NCBI GenBank assembly: GCA_902763615.1
Contig: CACWSX010000030.1
Location: 1 to 52,319 of the forward strand
Length of the DNA: 52,319 nt
Direction of reading: 5' to 3'
DNA from: an uncultured Prevotellaceae bacterium
GTDB lineage: Bacteria > Bacteroidota > Bacteroidia > Bacteroidales > Bacteroidaceae
A program made the translations under genes and the position numbers. Each line of letters begins with the position of its first letter. Position 1 is the stretch's first letter. Positions 24,407-33,453 of this stretch are shown piece after piece. Under the pieces are notes generated by a model. That model saw nothing but the letters and a program-made list of their open reading frames with translations. It had not been told where the DNA came from and searched no databases.

Positions 24407-25594
24407 ATGGGCATACGTTCAGATAAACGAAACAATAGCACTATCCTTTGGACGTGTGCTATTGTTTTTGTAGTCTTTTCTTTCTTGTGGCTTTATCACT
24501 TCCAGGCTGATGTGCTTGCTGCGGTGCAGCATGTGCTGAGTGGCGGTAAGACAAGTTACCAGCCATTGCTCGGAGCAGTGCTTATAACTGTGCTTTTGCA
24601 GTGTTTACAGGTCTTGGCCTATAGCGTTTTCCATCTGACAAACCGAGGCCACGCCTTTACCTATTTTCCTTCAATGTTAGTTTTGGCTCTTATCAGCGCT
24701 GTCAATACTGACCTTGCTCAGTCCTATTCATGGGGCTTTTTGTGGATTCTGATTGCGCTGATTCTTATCGGTTGGATAGGCATCTGTATAGTTGTAAAAT
24801 ATATTCAAAATGTCGAGCCCGACAAAGACACAAGCGTATTTCTCTCGCGTCCTATGTGGATTAATATGCTCGTGCTGTTTCTAATGATGATGGGTGTAGC
24901 TGCAGTCGGTAATACTAATGCAGTGTTCCATTACCGTATGCGAGCTGAGACGAGTCTTTTACAAAGAGACTATGAAGGTGCCCTCGATGCAGGTTGGGAG
25001 TCGCTCGAGAGCGATGTCCACCTTCAGATGATCCGTATGTATGCAATGGCGAAGCGTGGTGAACTTGGAGAACGTTTATTCCATTATCCTATTGTCGGCA
25101 GTAGCGATGTGATGCTTCCTACCAGTGGTGAGGCACGTTTTGTACGTTATCCTGTCGATAGTCTCTATCACACCTTCGGAGCCAAACCTGCACATCCGAT
25201 GTCCCCTACAACTTATCTTCAACTTATTTCCAACCGAGACAAGATCTTTAATGACTCAGGACTTTCTAGTTCGGCAGGTTTAGCAAATGATTATCTTCTT
25301 TGCGGCCTGCTTATAGACCGTCGCCTTGACGACTTTGTTAATATGATACAGCAGTATTATTCTGTTAACGATAGCCTTGACACAAGCCATCTGCCCAAGC
25401 ACTATTGTGAGGCCCTTACGCTCTATTGTCACTCCCGCCGCCATCCGATACTGCTTTATCAAAATGCCGTGATGGAAGAAGACTATCGTAATCTGCAAGA
25501 ACTCGAACATAAATACCCCGATGCCGTTGAGCGTAAGGGCAAGGTCGAGGATATGTATGGTGATACTTATTGGTATTACTATACATATCAATGA
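24407..25594 (+). CDS. DUF6057-like multi-pass membrane protein
   Basis: A 395-residue protein. Start ATG 24407 is two bases after the glgB stop; an earlier in-frame start at 24386 lies inside glgB. Four to five hydrophobic helices fill residues 10-165 (NSTILWTCAIVFVVFSFLWLY, then LLGAVLITVLLQCL, and WINMLVLFLMMMGVAAVG). A helical repeat domain follows (RDYEGALDAGWESLES, YLLCGLLIDRRLDDFVNMIQQYY, LPKHYCEALTLY). This layout resembles Bacteroidetes DUF6057 proteins. Function unknown. Tight spacing to glgB indicates co-expression. The protein ends in a Tyr-rich YWYYYTYQ. Confidence 0.65.
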   Translation: MGIRSDKRNNSTILWTCAIVFVVFSFLWLYHFQADVLAAVQHVLSGGKTSYQPLLGAVLITVLLQCLQVLAYSVFHLTNRGHAFTYFPSMLVLALISAVNTDLAQSYSWGFLWILIALILIGWIGICIVVKYIQNVEPDKDTSVFLSRPMWINMLVLFLMMMGVAAVGNTNAVFHYRMRAETSLLQRDYEGALDAGWESLESDVHLQMIRMYAMAKRGELGERLFHYPIVGSSDVMLPTSGEARFVRYPVDSLYHTFGAKPAHPMSPTTYLQLISNRDKIFNDSGLSSSAGLANDYLLCGLLIDRRLDDFVNMIQQYYSVNDSLDTSHLPKHYCEALTLYCHSRRHPILLYQNAVMEEDYRNLQELEHKYPDAVERKGKVEDMYGDTYWYYYTYQ

Positions 25595-25639
25595 GGAATA
25601 TTGTAATATGCTTGTCTGTTATTTTTAAAGTAACGCTGT

Positions 25640-27301
25640 TTATGTGTAAAGATAGCGCTTGATGGAGCGCTTGGGCGTCTTCTCAAACTCTTGCTCGTGG
25701 ATTTCGATTTCACTAATCTTCTCGTAAGCAGGAAGCATCTCGTTTAGTCCGTTGCGGTTCTGCTCCATAATATTCTTGATATCATCGGTAGAGAGGTTGA
25801 GGTTTTTAGCTTCGTCGTAGTCAGGGTAGACAAGTGCGATGAGTTTGTTGTCGCGTTGTACAATAATACTTTCCATAACCATCGTCATCGAGTTGAGCTT
25901 GTCTTCAATCTCCTCGGGATAGATATTCTGTCCGTTGGGACCTAGGAGCATATTCTTCGAACGGCCGTTGATAAACACGTTACCGTTGGCATCCATAGTG
26001 CCCAGATCGCCAGTGTGGTACCAACCTTCGCGGTCGATGGTTTCGGCTGTGGCCTCAGGGTTCTTGTAGTAGCCGAGCATCACGTTCGGACCCTTGGTGA
26101 GAATCTCTCCAGGAATACGACGACGGTCGGGGGAATCAATCTCTACCTGCTGATGGAGGGCAGCACGGCCGCATGAGCCTTGGGCGAAAGTTTGCCAGTC
26201 GCTATAGCAGATGATGGGCGCGCACTCTGTGGCACCATAACCCACAGTATAGGGGAAATCTATACGCTTGAGGAATCGCTCTACCTCCTGATTGAGGGCT
26301 GCTCCACCTATGATAACCTCATACATCTTGCCACCAAAGGCCTTCAGCACCTCTTGGCAGATCATTTCACGCACCTTCTTTGAGATAACGGGCATCTGTA
26401 GCAGCAGGCGCATACGGTTGTTCTGTATCTTTGGGAATACCTTCTTGCGAATAATCTTCTCGATGATGAGCGGTACGGCAATCACGATCACGGGCTTGAT
26501 TTCAGCCAGTGCCTGTGCGATGATAGCGGGCGAGGGCACACGGTTGAGGTAGTAGACATGACAGCCATGTAGGAACTCGAAGATGAACTCGAAGGCCATA
26601 CCGTACATATGAGCCATAGGAAGCATCGATATGACCTTGTCACCAGCCTTGATGGTCTTACCCAGGACGTCGCAGGCGAAGTCGTAGTTTGACCATAGGG
26701 CACGGTAGGGTATCATCACACCTTTTGAGAAACCAGTAGTGCCGCTGGTGTAGTTGATGACTGCCAGCTCGTCGGGACTCTGCTCTATGTAATAATTCAC
26801 ATGTTCCTTGCGGAAGTATTTGGGATACTTCTTGCCATAGAGCTCGTTCAGGTGTTCGCGGGCATAGGTCAGTTTGTCGGTGCGGCTGATCATCAACGAG
26901 TAGTCGGGATTGTTGATGATGCCTTCCAGCGTGGGCATCGCCTGAGGGTCGATGATGGTAGCCACGTGGTCCCCAACGAACAACAGACGGGCCTCGGAGT
27001 GATTCACGATATTATGGATCTGCTCGGCATTAAACTCGTGTAGGATGGGCACAGCGATGGCACCATAGGTGAGCGTAGCCAGGAAGGCAACAGCCCATTG
27101 CGATGAGTTACGGCCACAGAGGGCTATCTTATCGCCCTTTTGAATACCACTGTTTTCGAAAAGGATATGAACCTTTTCGATCTTTCTGGCCACATCATGA
27201 AATTGTAAGGTCTGCCCCTTGTAATCAGTAAGCGCATCGAGGTCCCAGTTGTCGATGACGCTCTTCTGTATGAGTGCGTTAAAACTTGGTATCTGTTCCA
27301 T
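25640..27301 (-). CDS. AMP-forming acyl-CoA/acid synthetase (paralogue 1)
   Basis: A 553-residue ANL-superfamily enzyme. Motif order: AVINYTSGTTGFSKGV (P-loop, about 180), the acyl-pocket region MLPMAHMYGMAFEF, YGATECAPI (A5, about 375), WYHTGDLG (A7), GRSKNMLLGPNGQNIYPEEIE (A8) and the catalytic Lys in FEKTPKRSIKRYL near the end. It likely activates fatty or related carboxylic acids to acyl-CoA. It directly follows its close paralogue (27306-28961), separated by four bases, and both start with S/N-F-N-x-x-I-Q and share most of their sequence. No promoter is visible between them, so this copy depends on the upstream one. Confidence 0.88.
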   Translation of the reverse strand: MEQIPSFNALIQKSVIDNWDLDALTDYKGQTLQFHDVARKIEKVHILFENSGIQKGDKIALCGRNSSQWAVAFLATLTYGAIAVPILHEFNAEQIHNIVNHSEARLLFVGDHVATIIDPQAMPTLEGIINNPDYSLMISRTDKLTYAREHLNELYGKKYPKYFRKEHVNYYIEQSPDELAVINYTSGTTGFSKGVMIPYRALWSNYDFACDVLGKTIKAGDKVISMLPMAHMYGMAFEFIFEFLHGCHVYYLNRVPSPAIIAQALAEIKPVIVIAVPLIIEKIIRKKVFPKIQNNRMRLLLQMPVISKKVREMICQEVLKAFGGKMYEVIIGGAALNQEVERFLKRIDFPYTVGYGATECAPIICYSDWQTFAQGSCGRAALHQQVEIDSPDRRRIPGEILTKGPNVMLGYYKNPEATAETIDREGWYHTGDLGTMDANGNVFINGRSKNMLLGPNGQNIYPEEIEDKLNSMTMVMESIIVQRDNKLIALVYPDYDEAKNLNLSTDDIKNIMEQNRNGLNEMLPAYEKISEIEIHEQEFEKTPKRSIKRYLYT

Positions 27302-27305
27302 ATTA

Positions 27306-28961
27306 TTAGTTCTGATATAAGTAGCGTTTTATACTCTTTTTAGGTGTCTTGGCAAATTCCTCTTCATGGAGGATAATCTGTGAGATACGGCTATAGACCG
27401 GCAGCTGCTCGTTGAGCTCCTTGCGGTTCTGCTCCATAATCTGCTCCAGTTCTTCCTGATTGAAATTCATCATCTCATCCTTGTCGGGATGAACGAGGGC
27501 TACCAGTTTGTCGCCTTTTTGGATGACCACACTCTCTGCCACCATCGTCATCGAATTAAGCTTATCCTCGATTTCCTCAGGGTATACGTTCTGTCCGTTA
27601 GCGCCCAGAAGCATATTCTTGATGCGTCCGCGGATGAACAGATGGTTGGAGCTGGAGAGGGTGCCCAGGTCGCCAGTATGATACCAACCTTCCTCATCGA
27701 TAACCTGATGTGTGGCCTCCTCATTCTTATAATAGCCGAGCATCACATTGCAACCACGGGTGACAATCTCACCAGGGATACTCTGCGGGTCTTGGGAGAG
27801 GATCTTTACCTCCATACGGTCAACGGGCTTACCGCAACAGCCAGGTACAAACTCCTTATGGTCACAGTAGGAGATCAATGGCGCGCACTCGGTGGTGCCA
27901 TAGCCTACGGTAACAGGGAAACCAATGCTCAGCAGGAATTCCTCAACCTCTTTCGAGAGAGCAGCACCACCCACGATGATCTCGTAGAGTCGACCACCAA
28001 AGGCATTGTACACTTCCTTGCAGATGCGGTCCTTTACTTTCTTGCTCACCACAGGCATCGTCAGCAACAGGCGCATACGGTTGTTCTGTATCTTGGGGAA
28101 TACCTTCTTTCGGATAATCTTCTCGATGATGAGCGGCACTGTGACGACTAGCGTTGGGCGCACGTCAAGGAAAGCTTGTGCAATGATGGCAGGCGACGGT
28201 AGACGGGTCAGGAAGAAAAGGTGACAACCGTGACAGAAACCGAAGAGGAATTCAACGGCCATGCCGTACATGTGGGCCATGGGCAGAATGCTCAGAAGGT
28301 TATCTCCAGGCTTGATAATCTTGCCCAGACGACTAATGATGAATTCGATGTTGCCCCAGATGGAACGGTAGGGGAGCATGACGCCCTTGGAATAGCCCGT
28401 GGTGCCACTGGTGTAGTTAATAAGTGCCAATTCTTCAGCTTCGTCAATATGATAGTTGACATTTTCGCGGCGGAAGGCCATCGGATACTTACTGCCAAAC
28501 ATAAGATTCAAATGTTCGCGCGCGTACGTAAGTTTTTCTGAGCGACTGATGAGTAGCGAGAAATCAGGGATGTTGATAATGCCTTCCAGGGCTGGCATCT
28601 CATCAGGATTGATGGTCTTTACGGCAAAGTCTCCAATAAAGAGGAGCTTGGACTCGGAGTGGTTCACAATATTGTGAATCTGCTCGCCATTGAATTCGTG
28701 AAGAATAGGAACAGCTACGGCACCATATGTGAGTGTGGCAAGGAATGCTACTGCCCAATGGGCGGAATTACGACCGCAGATAGCAATCTTGTCGCCCTTC
28801 TGAACGTTGCTGTTCTCAAAGAGTATATGCAGCTTTTCAATCTTTCGTGCGACATCATGATATTGGAGGGTAGCTCCCTGATAGTCGGTTAATGCATCCT
28901 GATCCCAATTGTCGATGATTGCACGTTGGATATATGAGTTGAAGCTATTAAATGATTCCAT
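27306..28961 (-). CDS. AMP-forming acyl-CoA/acid synthetase (paralogue 2)
   Basis: A 551-residue ANL enzyme: LINYTSGTTGYSKGV (P-loop), SILPMAHMYGMAVEFLF, YGTTECAPLI, WYHTGDLGTL, GRIKNMLLGANGQNVYPEEIE and C-terminal KTPKKSIKRYLYQN with the catalytic Lys. I chose ATG 28959-28961 because the promoter box at 28991-28998 lies upstream of it and inside the longer frame that begins at 29021. It should make acyl-adenylate and acyl-CoA from fatty or aromatic acids. It is the first gene of a two-gene unit with its paralogue; the promoter carries three TTGCACAAA-type boxes. Confidence 0.88.
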   Translation of the reverse strand: MESFNSFNSYIQRAIIDNWDQDALTDYQGATLQYHDVARKIEKLHILFENSNVQKGDKIAICGRNSAHWAVAFLATLTYGAVAVPILHEFNGEQIHNIVNHSESKLLFIGDFAVKTINPDEMPALEGIINIPDFSLLISRSEKLTYAREHLNLMFGSKYPMAFRRENVNYHIDEAEELALINYTSGTTGYSKGVMLPYRSIWGNIEFIISRLGKIIKPGDNLLSILPMAHMYGMAVEFLFGFCHGCHLFFLTRLPSPAIIAQAFLDVRPTLVVTVPLIIEKIIRKKVFPKIQNNRMRLLLTMPVVSKKVKDRICKEVYNAFGGRLYEIIVGGAALSKEVEEFLLSIGFPVTVGYGTTECAPLISYCDHKEFVPGCCGKPVDRMEVKILSQDPQSIPGEIVTRGCNVMLGYYKNEEATHQVIDEEGWYHTGDLGTLSSSNHLFIRGRIKNMLLGANGQNVYPEEIEDKLNSMTMVAESVVIQKGDKLVALVHPDKDEMMNFNQEELEQIMEQNRKELNEQLPVYSRISQIILHEEEFAKTPKKSIKRYLYQN

Positions 28962-28966
28962 TAAAA

Positions 28967-29034
28967 TTGCACAAATTTCAAAATTTTGTGCAAAGGTAAT
29001 TCGTTTTCTGCACATTTGCAAATTTTTTGTGCAA
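28967..29034 (-). promoter_or_regulatory. Promoter with three TTGCACAAA boxes before the acyl-CoA synthetase genes
   Basis: On the minus strand the promoter is TTTG (29019-29022), a 20-base spacer and TACCTTTG (28991-28998). TTGCACAAA (28967-28975) and TTTGTGCAA (28985-28993) form a perfect 9-bp inverted repeat with a 9-base gap overlapping the -7 box and start site. A third TTTGTGCAA is at 29026-29034, upstream of the -33 box. This looks like an operator for an unidentified repressor. Confidence 0.7.
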
Positions 29035-29089
29035 TTTTTTAAGGAACTTAAGCAATATTAAACGAAAAATATAACTTTATGAACAAAAA

Positions 29090-30334
29090 TCACTCATATC
29101 GCATAGATTTTGCAGGATGGATATGCGAAATGAAATAGCTGGGGGCAATGAGTACAAAGACGCAGATGATGAGGGTTGCAATATTAAGGAGTACGAATAG
29201 GGGGATGTTAATCTCCATCGGAGCCTCGCTGACATAGTAGGTCTGGGGATCAAGTTTCACAAGACCCGAATATTTCTGCAGTGCGATGATGCCCAAACCG
29301 AGCAGATTGCCTATAATCAGGCCCTGCCCGATGATAAAGGCTGCAAACCATAAGAAGGTGTGGCGGATTGTCTTATTGCGAGCACCTACAGCCTTCAGAA
29401 CGCCAATCATCTGTGTACGCTCGAGGATGATAATTAGCAGACCGCTGATCATGGTGAATCCTGCTACGCATACCATCAGTACAAGGATGATCCAAACATT
29501 TATGTCGAGCAGTTCAAGCCAGTGGAACACCTGTGGATAAGCTTCGTAGATGGTTTGCGAAGAATAAGTGTTCATATCTTTATCTGTCTGACGGTTCACC
29601 TTCTCGATGAATTCATCAGCTGTGTTTTGCAACTGTTCGAAGTTCTTGACGGTGATCTCAGCTCCGCTGCATTGTTCGTCATTCCAGTCGTTGAGTTTCT
29701 GGGTGGTGTGGATATCTGTGAAACAGAGACTCTCGTCGAATCGCGTCATGTTGGTTTGGTAGATACCTGTGATGGTGAAGCGTCGAGTGCGCACACTTTC
29801 TCCGATGAAGTAGGCGAAAATGCGGTCACCGGTCTTTAGGCGCAACTTGTCTGCAATCATCTTTGAAACTAGTATCTTGTTGGTACTGGTTGTATCGCTG
29901 AACACTGGTATCTCACCTTCTAGCAGATGTTTGCTGAGAAAGTTTAGGTCGTATTCGGGCCCCACGCCCTTGAACATCACACCCAGAAAGTCATCGTCGG
30001 TCTTCAGAATGCCCTGTGAATAAGCGTATCGCTCTACATGCTTCACACCCTCTATCTGCTCATAGCTGTACATCACGCTATCGTTAATGATGATGGGGTA
30101 GGAGTCGGTGCTGAGGAAGGTGAGCATGTTCTGTATCTGTATATGGCTGCCGAACCCCACCACCTTGTCACGGATGGTATGTTTGAATCCGAGAACGACA
30201 CTCACAGTGACAATCATCACGGCCAATCCGATGGCAACGCCGATGGTGGCAATACGGATGGCCGGACGGCTTACCTTACGTTTGTCGCCCTGATCACTGT
30301 ATATTCTCTTTGCTATAAAAAAGGGTAAATTCAC
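29090..30334 (-). CDS. LolC/LolE-type ABC permease (MacB/FtsX family)
   Basis: A 414-residue inner-membrane protein with the FtsX/LolCE layout. TM1 at about 28-50 (RIATIGVAIGLAVMIVTVSVV), a large periplasmic domain (about 55-275) and three C-terminal helices (WIILVLMVCVAGFTMISGLL, then FLWFAAFIIGQGLIIG, LFVLLNIATLIICVFVL). GFKHTIRDKVVGFGSHIQI is the family-typical segment after TM1. It would work with a LolD-type ATPase, which is not nearby, moving lipoproteins to the outer membrane. Its start codon is GTG (30332-30334), overlapping the stop of the aminotransferase gene as GTGA, so translation is probably coupled. Confidence 0.85.
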   Translation of the reverse strand: MNLPFFIAKRIYSDQGDKRKVSRPAIRIATIGVAIGLAVMIVTVSVVLGFKHTIRDKVVGFGSHIQIQNMLTFLSTDSYPIIINDSVMYSYEQIEGVKHVERYAYSQGILKTDDDFLGVMFKGVGPEYDLNFLSKHLLEGEIPVFSDTTSTNKILVSKMIADKLRLKTGDRIFAYFIGESVRTRRFTITGIYQTNMTRFDESLCFTDIHTTQKLNDWNDEQCSGAEITVKNFEQLQNTADEFIEKVNRQTDKDMNTYSSQTIYEAYPQVFHWLELLDINVWIILVLMVCVAGFTMISGLLIIILERTQMIGVLKAVGARNKTIRHTFLWFAAFIIGQGLIIGNLLGLGIIALQKYSGLVKLDPQTYYVSEAPMEINIPLFVLLNIATLIICVFVLIAPSYFISHIHPAKSMRYE

Positions 30335-31536
30335 TCTTCGTCGACTCTTCCTGGGTAAGCTTCCAATGCCTTACGCAGCACAAACAATGCACGTTCCAGA
30401 TCTTTCTTTTTCAATACGTATGCGATACGCACCTGATTGATGCCGGCACCGGGGGTGGTGTAGAACCCTGCTGCAGGTGCCATCATCACTGTCTCGCCCT
30501 CGTAGTTGAACTCTGCCAGACACCAGCGACAGAATTTCTCTGCATCGTCAACAGGCAGTTTGGCCACGGTATAGAAGGCTCCCATGGGAATAGGCGAATA
30601 GACGCCGGGGATACGGTTAAGACCGTCGATCAGGCACTTACGTCGCTCTACGTATTCGTCGTAGACATCACGCAGATAGTCCTCTGGCGTCTCAAGAGAT
30701 GCTTCGGCAACAATTTGTCCGATTAATGGTGGGGAGAGACGGGCCTGACAGAATTTCATCACGGCCTTGCGTACCTCGGCATTCTTCGTGATAAGGGCAC
30801 CTATACGGATGCCGCACTCGGAATAGCGCTTCGAAACGGAGTCGATGAGAATCACATTCTGTTCGATGCCTTCCAGATGGCAGGCAGAAATATAGGGCGA
30901 GCCTGTGTAGATATATTCACGATATACTTCGTCAGAGAAAAGATAGAGGTCGTATTTCTTAACCAGGTCGCGTATCTGGTTCATCTCGCGACGGGTATAA
31001 AGATAGCCTGTGGGATTGTTAGGATTACAAATCATAATAGCTCGGGTACGCTCGTTGATGAGTTCCTCGAACTTCTCCACCTTTGGCAGTGAAAAACCCT
31101 CCTCGATGGTTGTTGCGATTGTGCGGATCTTTGCGCCAGCAGAGATGGCAAAAGCCATGTAGTTGGCATAGGCTGGTTCAGGCACGATAATCTCATCGCC
31201 AGGATTCAGACATGAGAGGAAAGCAAAGAGCACCGCCTCTGAACCACCCGATGTTATAATGATGTCATCAGCTGTCACACGGATGTCATATTTCGCATAA
31301 TAGTCTACCAGCTTCTCACGATAGCTCAGGTAGCCCTGAGAGGGAGAATACTCGAGGATGTTACGGTCGATGGTCTTTAGGGCATCGAGGGCCACCTTAG
31401 GTGTTGGCAGATCGGGCTGTCCAATGTTCAGGTGATACACCCTTGTACCCTTTTTCTTTGCGGCTGCGGCTAGCGGAGCAAGTTTTCTGATCGGTGACTC
31501 CGGCATCTCCAAACCGCGTACTGATATCTCTGGCAT
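30331..31536 (-). CDS. Aminotransferase class I/II (PLP-dependent)
   Basis: A 401-residue fold-type I aminotransferase. Motifs: LNIGQPDLPTPKVAL, ITSGGSEAVLFAF, NPNNPTGYLYT, LFSDEVYREYIY, and the PLP-binding Lys in DSVSKRYSECGIRIG. The Arg for the substrate carboxylate appears near GINQVRIAYVL. I chose ATG 31534-31536 (MPEISVRGLEMPESPIRK). The longer frame to 31623 would translate promoter and repeat DNA (FFFTFHFSLL). Substrate is uncertain: the closest look is aspartate or aromatic aminotransferases of Bacteroidales. A -7 box TACCTTTG is at 31563-31570 on the minus strand. The gene is followed by the LolC/E-like permease. Confidence 0.88.
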   Translation of the reverse strand: MPEISVRGLEMPESPIRKLAPLAAAAKKKGTRVYHLNIGQPDLPTPKVALDALKTIDRNILEYSPSQGYLSYREKLVDYYAKYDIRVTADDIIITSGGSEAVLFAFLSCLNPGDEIIVPEPAYANYMAFAISAGAKIRTIATTIEEGFSLPKVEKFEELINERTRAIMICNPNNPTGYLYTRREMNQIRDLVKKYDLYLFSDEVYREYIYTGSPYISACHLEGIEQNVILIDSVSKRYSECGIRIGALITKNAEVRKAVMKFCQARLSPPLIGQIVAEASLETPEDYLRDVYDEYVERRKCLIDGLNRIPGVYSPIPMGAFYTVAKLPVDDAEKFCRWCLAEFNYEGETVMMAPAAGFYTTPGAGINQVRIAYVLKKKDLERALFVLRKALEAYPGRVDEE

Positions 31537-31562
31537 CTTATTTGTATTTTTATAAAACGGTG

Positions 31563-31570
31563 CAAAGGTA
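31563..31570 (-). promoter_or_regulatory. -7 promoter element of the aminotransferase gene
   Basis: CAAAGGTA on the plus strand reads TACCTTTG on the minus strand. The region 20 bases upstream is taken up by the AAGTGAA tandem repeat, with no TTTG box visible. Confidence 0.6.
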
Positions 31571-31577
31571 CGAAAAA

Positions 31578-31605
31578 AAGTGAGAAGTGAAAAGTGAAAA
31601 GTGAA
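31578..31605. repeat. AAGTGAA heptamer tandem repeat
   Basis: Four 7-bp units, AAGTGAG then three AAGTGAA, directly abutting one another and lying where the -33 region of the aminotransferase promoter should be. Such intergenic heptamer runs are known from Prevotella and Bacteroides genomes and could vary in copy number. Confidence 0.8.
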
Positions 31606-31665
31606 AAAAAAGCCATCACGCATAGATTTTTTTATCCGAAAGTACTCTATTTCAATTTAATTGTG

Positions 31666-31673
31666 TACTTTTG
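31666..31673 (+). promoter_or_regulatory. -7 promoter element of the pseudokinase operon
   Basis: TACTTTTG fits the -7 consensus and places the start of transcription near 31678. This rules out the TTG at 31671 as a start codon. No -33 box is visible. Confidence 0.55.
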
Positions 31674-31694
31674 CACATCAAAACCTGTGTAGAT

Positions 31695-32999
31695 ATGAAT
31701 TTCGAAGAACTTGTAGAAACCCGTGACGTACGGAAGTCCAATAAGGTGAAAATGCCCTTCGGCTATTTTCACAAGCGCCAGATTGACGGCAAGTACAGCA
31801 ACTTCGTGGAGTTCGTCGATGAACTCTCTGATAATATCCTTTTCGCGGAGTGTCTGAAAAGAGACTGCGAAGTGGCAGCACAAATCAGTGACAAGCATCA
31901 GTTGCACTTCACTCCCAATTCTGAGGGAGGTTCGGATGGTATCTATGCCATCGCTGTTGAACCTGGTAATTACCTCACTATGGAACAGTTGTTGAACGAG
32001 GTTCCTTCGGTAGTGGCTCAAAAGGATTTCCTTGAGAACACTATCAAAGACCTGTTACAACTGACCATTTTGCTCAACGAGAAAGGTGTGCAGCAAGTGT
32101 GCTTTGCGCCATCAAATGTTTTGGTTCGCAAAAATGACAATGGCGTGCGCTTGCTCCTGCATGGTTCGTCGTTCCAACGGTTGGGTGTCTATGACACGCT
32201 TTTCGAGGATATCGAGGCGTATATTGCTCCTGAGGTGATGCGTGGTGAAATACCTACCGACCGCAGTGATGTCTACGGTTTGGCTAAGTTCGTCGATTAT
32301 CTCTATGCCTCGTCAGGTTTGCCTTTTTATTTGAAGTCGATTATCCGCAAGGCAACCTCAGAAAATCCTGAGGCGCGCTATGCCTCAGTGGCCGAATTCT
32401 CGAAGGCACTCTCTCAGCGTAAGGCTACGTTTAAGTCGGGTGTCATGAGTATCAGTGCAATTGCCATCGCCCTGATTTTGGCGGGGCTTTTCTTCGCCAT
32501 CACGCCCGATACGGAGATGGTAGAGTTTATTAAACCGGTGGAAGAGCCCATTAGCGAAGAACTGCTTGATGAGGGTTTCGATCCCTCCACAGAACTTGGT
32601 GCTGCAGCTGATTCTGCCGCCATTGCCAAGGCTATCAAAGAATACCAGATGAAGGACTCTGATAAGATTGACGAAAAAAAAATTCGTGAGTTTGAGGCCA
32701 AGGGTGAGGCAATTTTCCGTAAGCAGTTCTCGAAGGAGGCCGATCGTATTCTCTCGGGCGTTTACAATAGTAAGAATATGGCCGGCGGTCAGAAGTCGTT
32801 TGAGCAAGCCAGTAATAAAGCTATGCAGGAACTGGTTGAAAAGCAGATAGAATTAGGTGAACATTCGTCGTTGCCGTCGGAGAAAAGCCAACGTATTGCC
32901 TCTGAGATTATCGAACAGATTACGGAGCGCAAGAAGGTTGAGATGGGAGACAAGCCCAACTATGGTTATCAGAAAGGAAGTAAGGAAGATAATAATTAA
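31695..32999 (+). CDS. Membrane-anchored pseudokinase (Ser/Thr kinase-like)
   Basis: A 434-residue protein. Residues 1-245 show the outline of a eukaryote-like Ser/Thr kinase. The APE motif with following helix is clear (YIAPEVMRGEIPTDRSDVYGLAKFVDYL), and FAPSNVLVRKNDNGVRLLLHGS corresponds to the catalytic loop through the DFG region. The catalytic Asp (HRD), its neighbouring Lys and the DFG Asp are missing, and no glycine loop or VAIK lysine is clear. One transmembrane helix lies at about 253-275 (GVMSISAIAIALILAGLFFAI). The rest is charged and helical. It is probably a scaffold or sensor that no longer phosphorylates. First gene of a unit with DUF4494 and YggS. Confidence 0.8.
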   Translation: MNFEELVETRDVRKSNKVKMPFGYFHKRQIDGKYSNFVEFVDELSDNILFAECLKRDCEVAAQISDKHQLHFTPNSEGGSDGIYAIAVEPGNYLTMEQLLNEVPSVVAQKDFLENTIKDLLQLTILLNEKGVQQVCFAPSNVLVRKNDNGVRLLLHGSSFQRLGVYDTLFEDIEAYIAPEVMRGEIPTDRSDVYGLAKFVDYLYASSGLPFYLKSIIRKATSENPEARYASVAEFSKALSQRKATFKSGVMSISAIAIALILAGLFFAITPDTEMVEFIKPVEEPISEELLDEGFDPSTELGAAADSAAIAKAIKEYQMKDSDKIDEKKIREFEAKGEAIFRKQFSKEADRILSGVYNSKNMAGGQKSFEQASNKAMQELVEKQIELGEHSSLPSEKSQRIASEIIEQITERKKVEMGDKPNYGYQKGSKEDNN

Positions 33000-33005
33000 T
33001 ATAAT

Positions 33006-33449
33006 ATGAGATCAAGAACAGCAGAATGGTTTGAGTGCAAGATCCGTTATGAAAAAGTGATGGAAGACGGCTTGCAGAAGCGTGTGTCAGAAAACTATGT
33101 TGTTGATGCGTTGAGTTTTTCCGAGGCTGAAGAACGCATCATCGAGGAGATGTCGCATTTTATAAGCGGACAGTTTGATGTAGTCGATATCAAGAAAGCT
33201 TCGTACAAGGAAATTTTCTTTGCCGACAGCGATAGTGCTGACAAGTGGTATAAGGCAAAACTTAAGTTCGTGACTATTGACGAGAAAACGGCCAAGGAGA
33301 AGACCACAGCCGTGAATTATCTGATACAGGCAGGCTCTTTCAATGGGGCAGTAAAGAATATCGAAGAGGTGATGGGCGGCACGATGATCGACTATGTCAT
33401 CGCAACTATCTCAGAGACACTTCTCATGGATGTGTATGAGCACAAGTAA
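33006..33449 (+). CDS. DUF4494 protein
   Basis: A 147-residue protein of the Bacteroidetes DUF4494 family. It shows the typical start (AEWFECKIRYEKVMEDGLQKRVSE then NYVVDALSFSEAEERI) and the body WYKAKLKFVTIDEKTAKEKTT, with a mixed alpha/beta character. Its function is unknown; the family is known mainly by its conserved place near yggS. It starts six bases after the pseudokinase gene and is followed four bases later by yggS, so all three should be co-translated. No signal peptide or membrane segment is seen, so it is cytoplasmic. Confidence 0.85.
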   Translation: MRSRTAEWFECKIRYEKVMEDGLQKRVSENYVVDALSFSEAEERIIEEMSHFISGQFDVVDIKKASYKEIFFADSDSADKWYKAKLKFVTIDEKTAKEKTTAVNYLIQAGSFNGAVKNIEEVMGGTMIDYVIATISETLLMDVYEHK

Positions 33450-33453
33450 TGTC

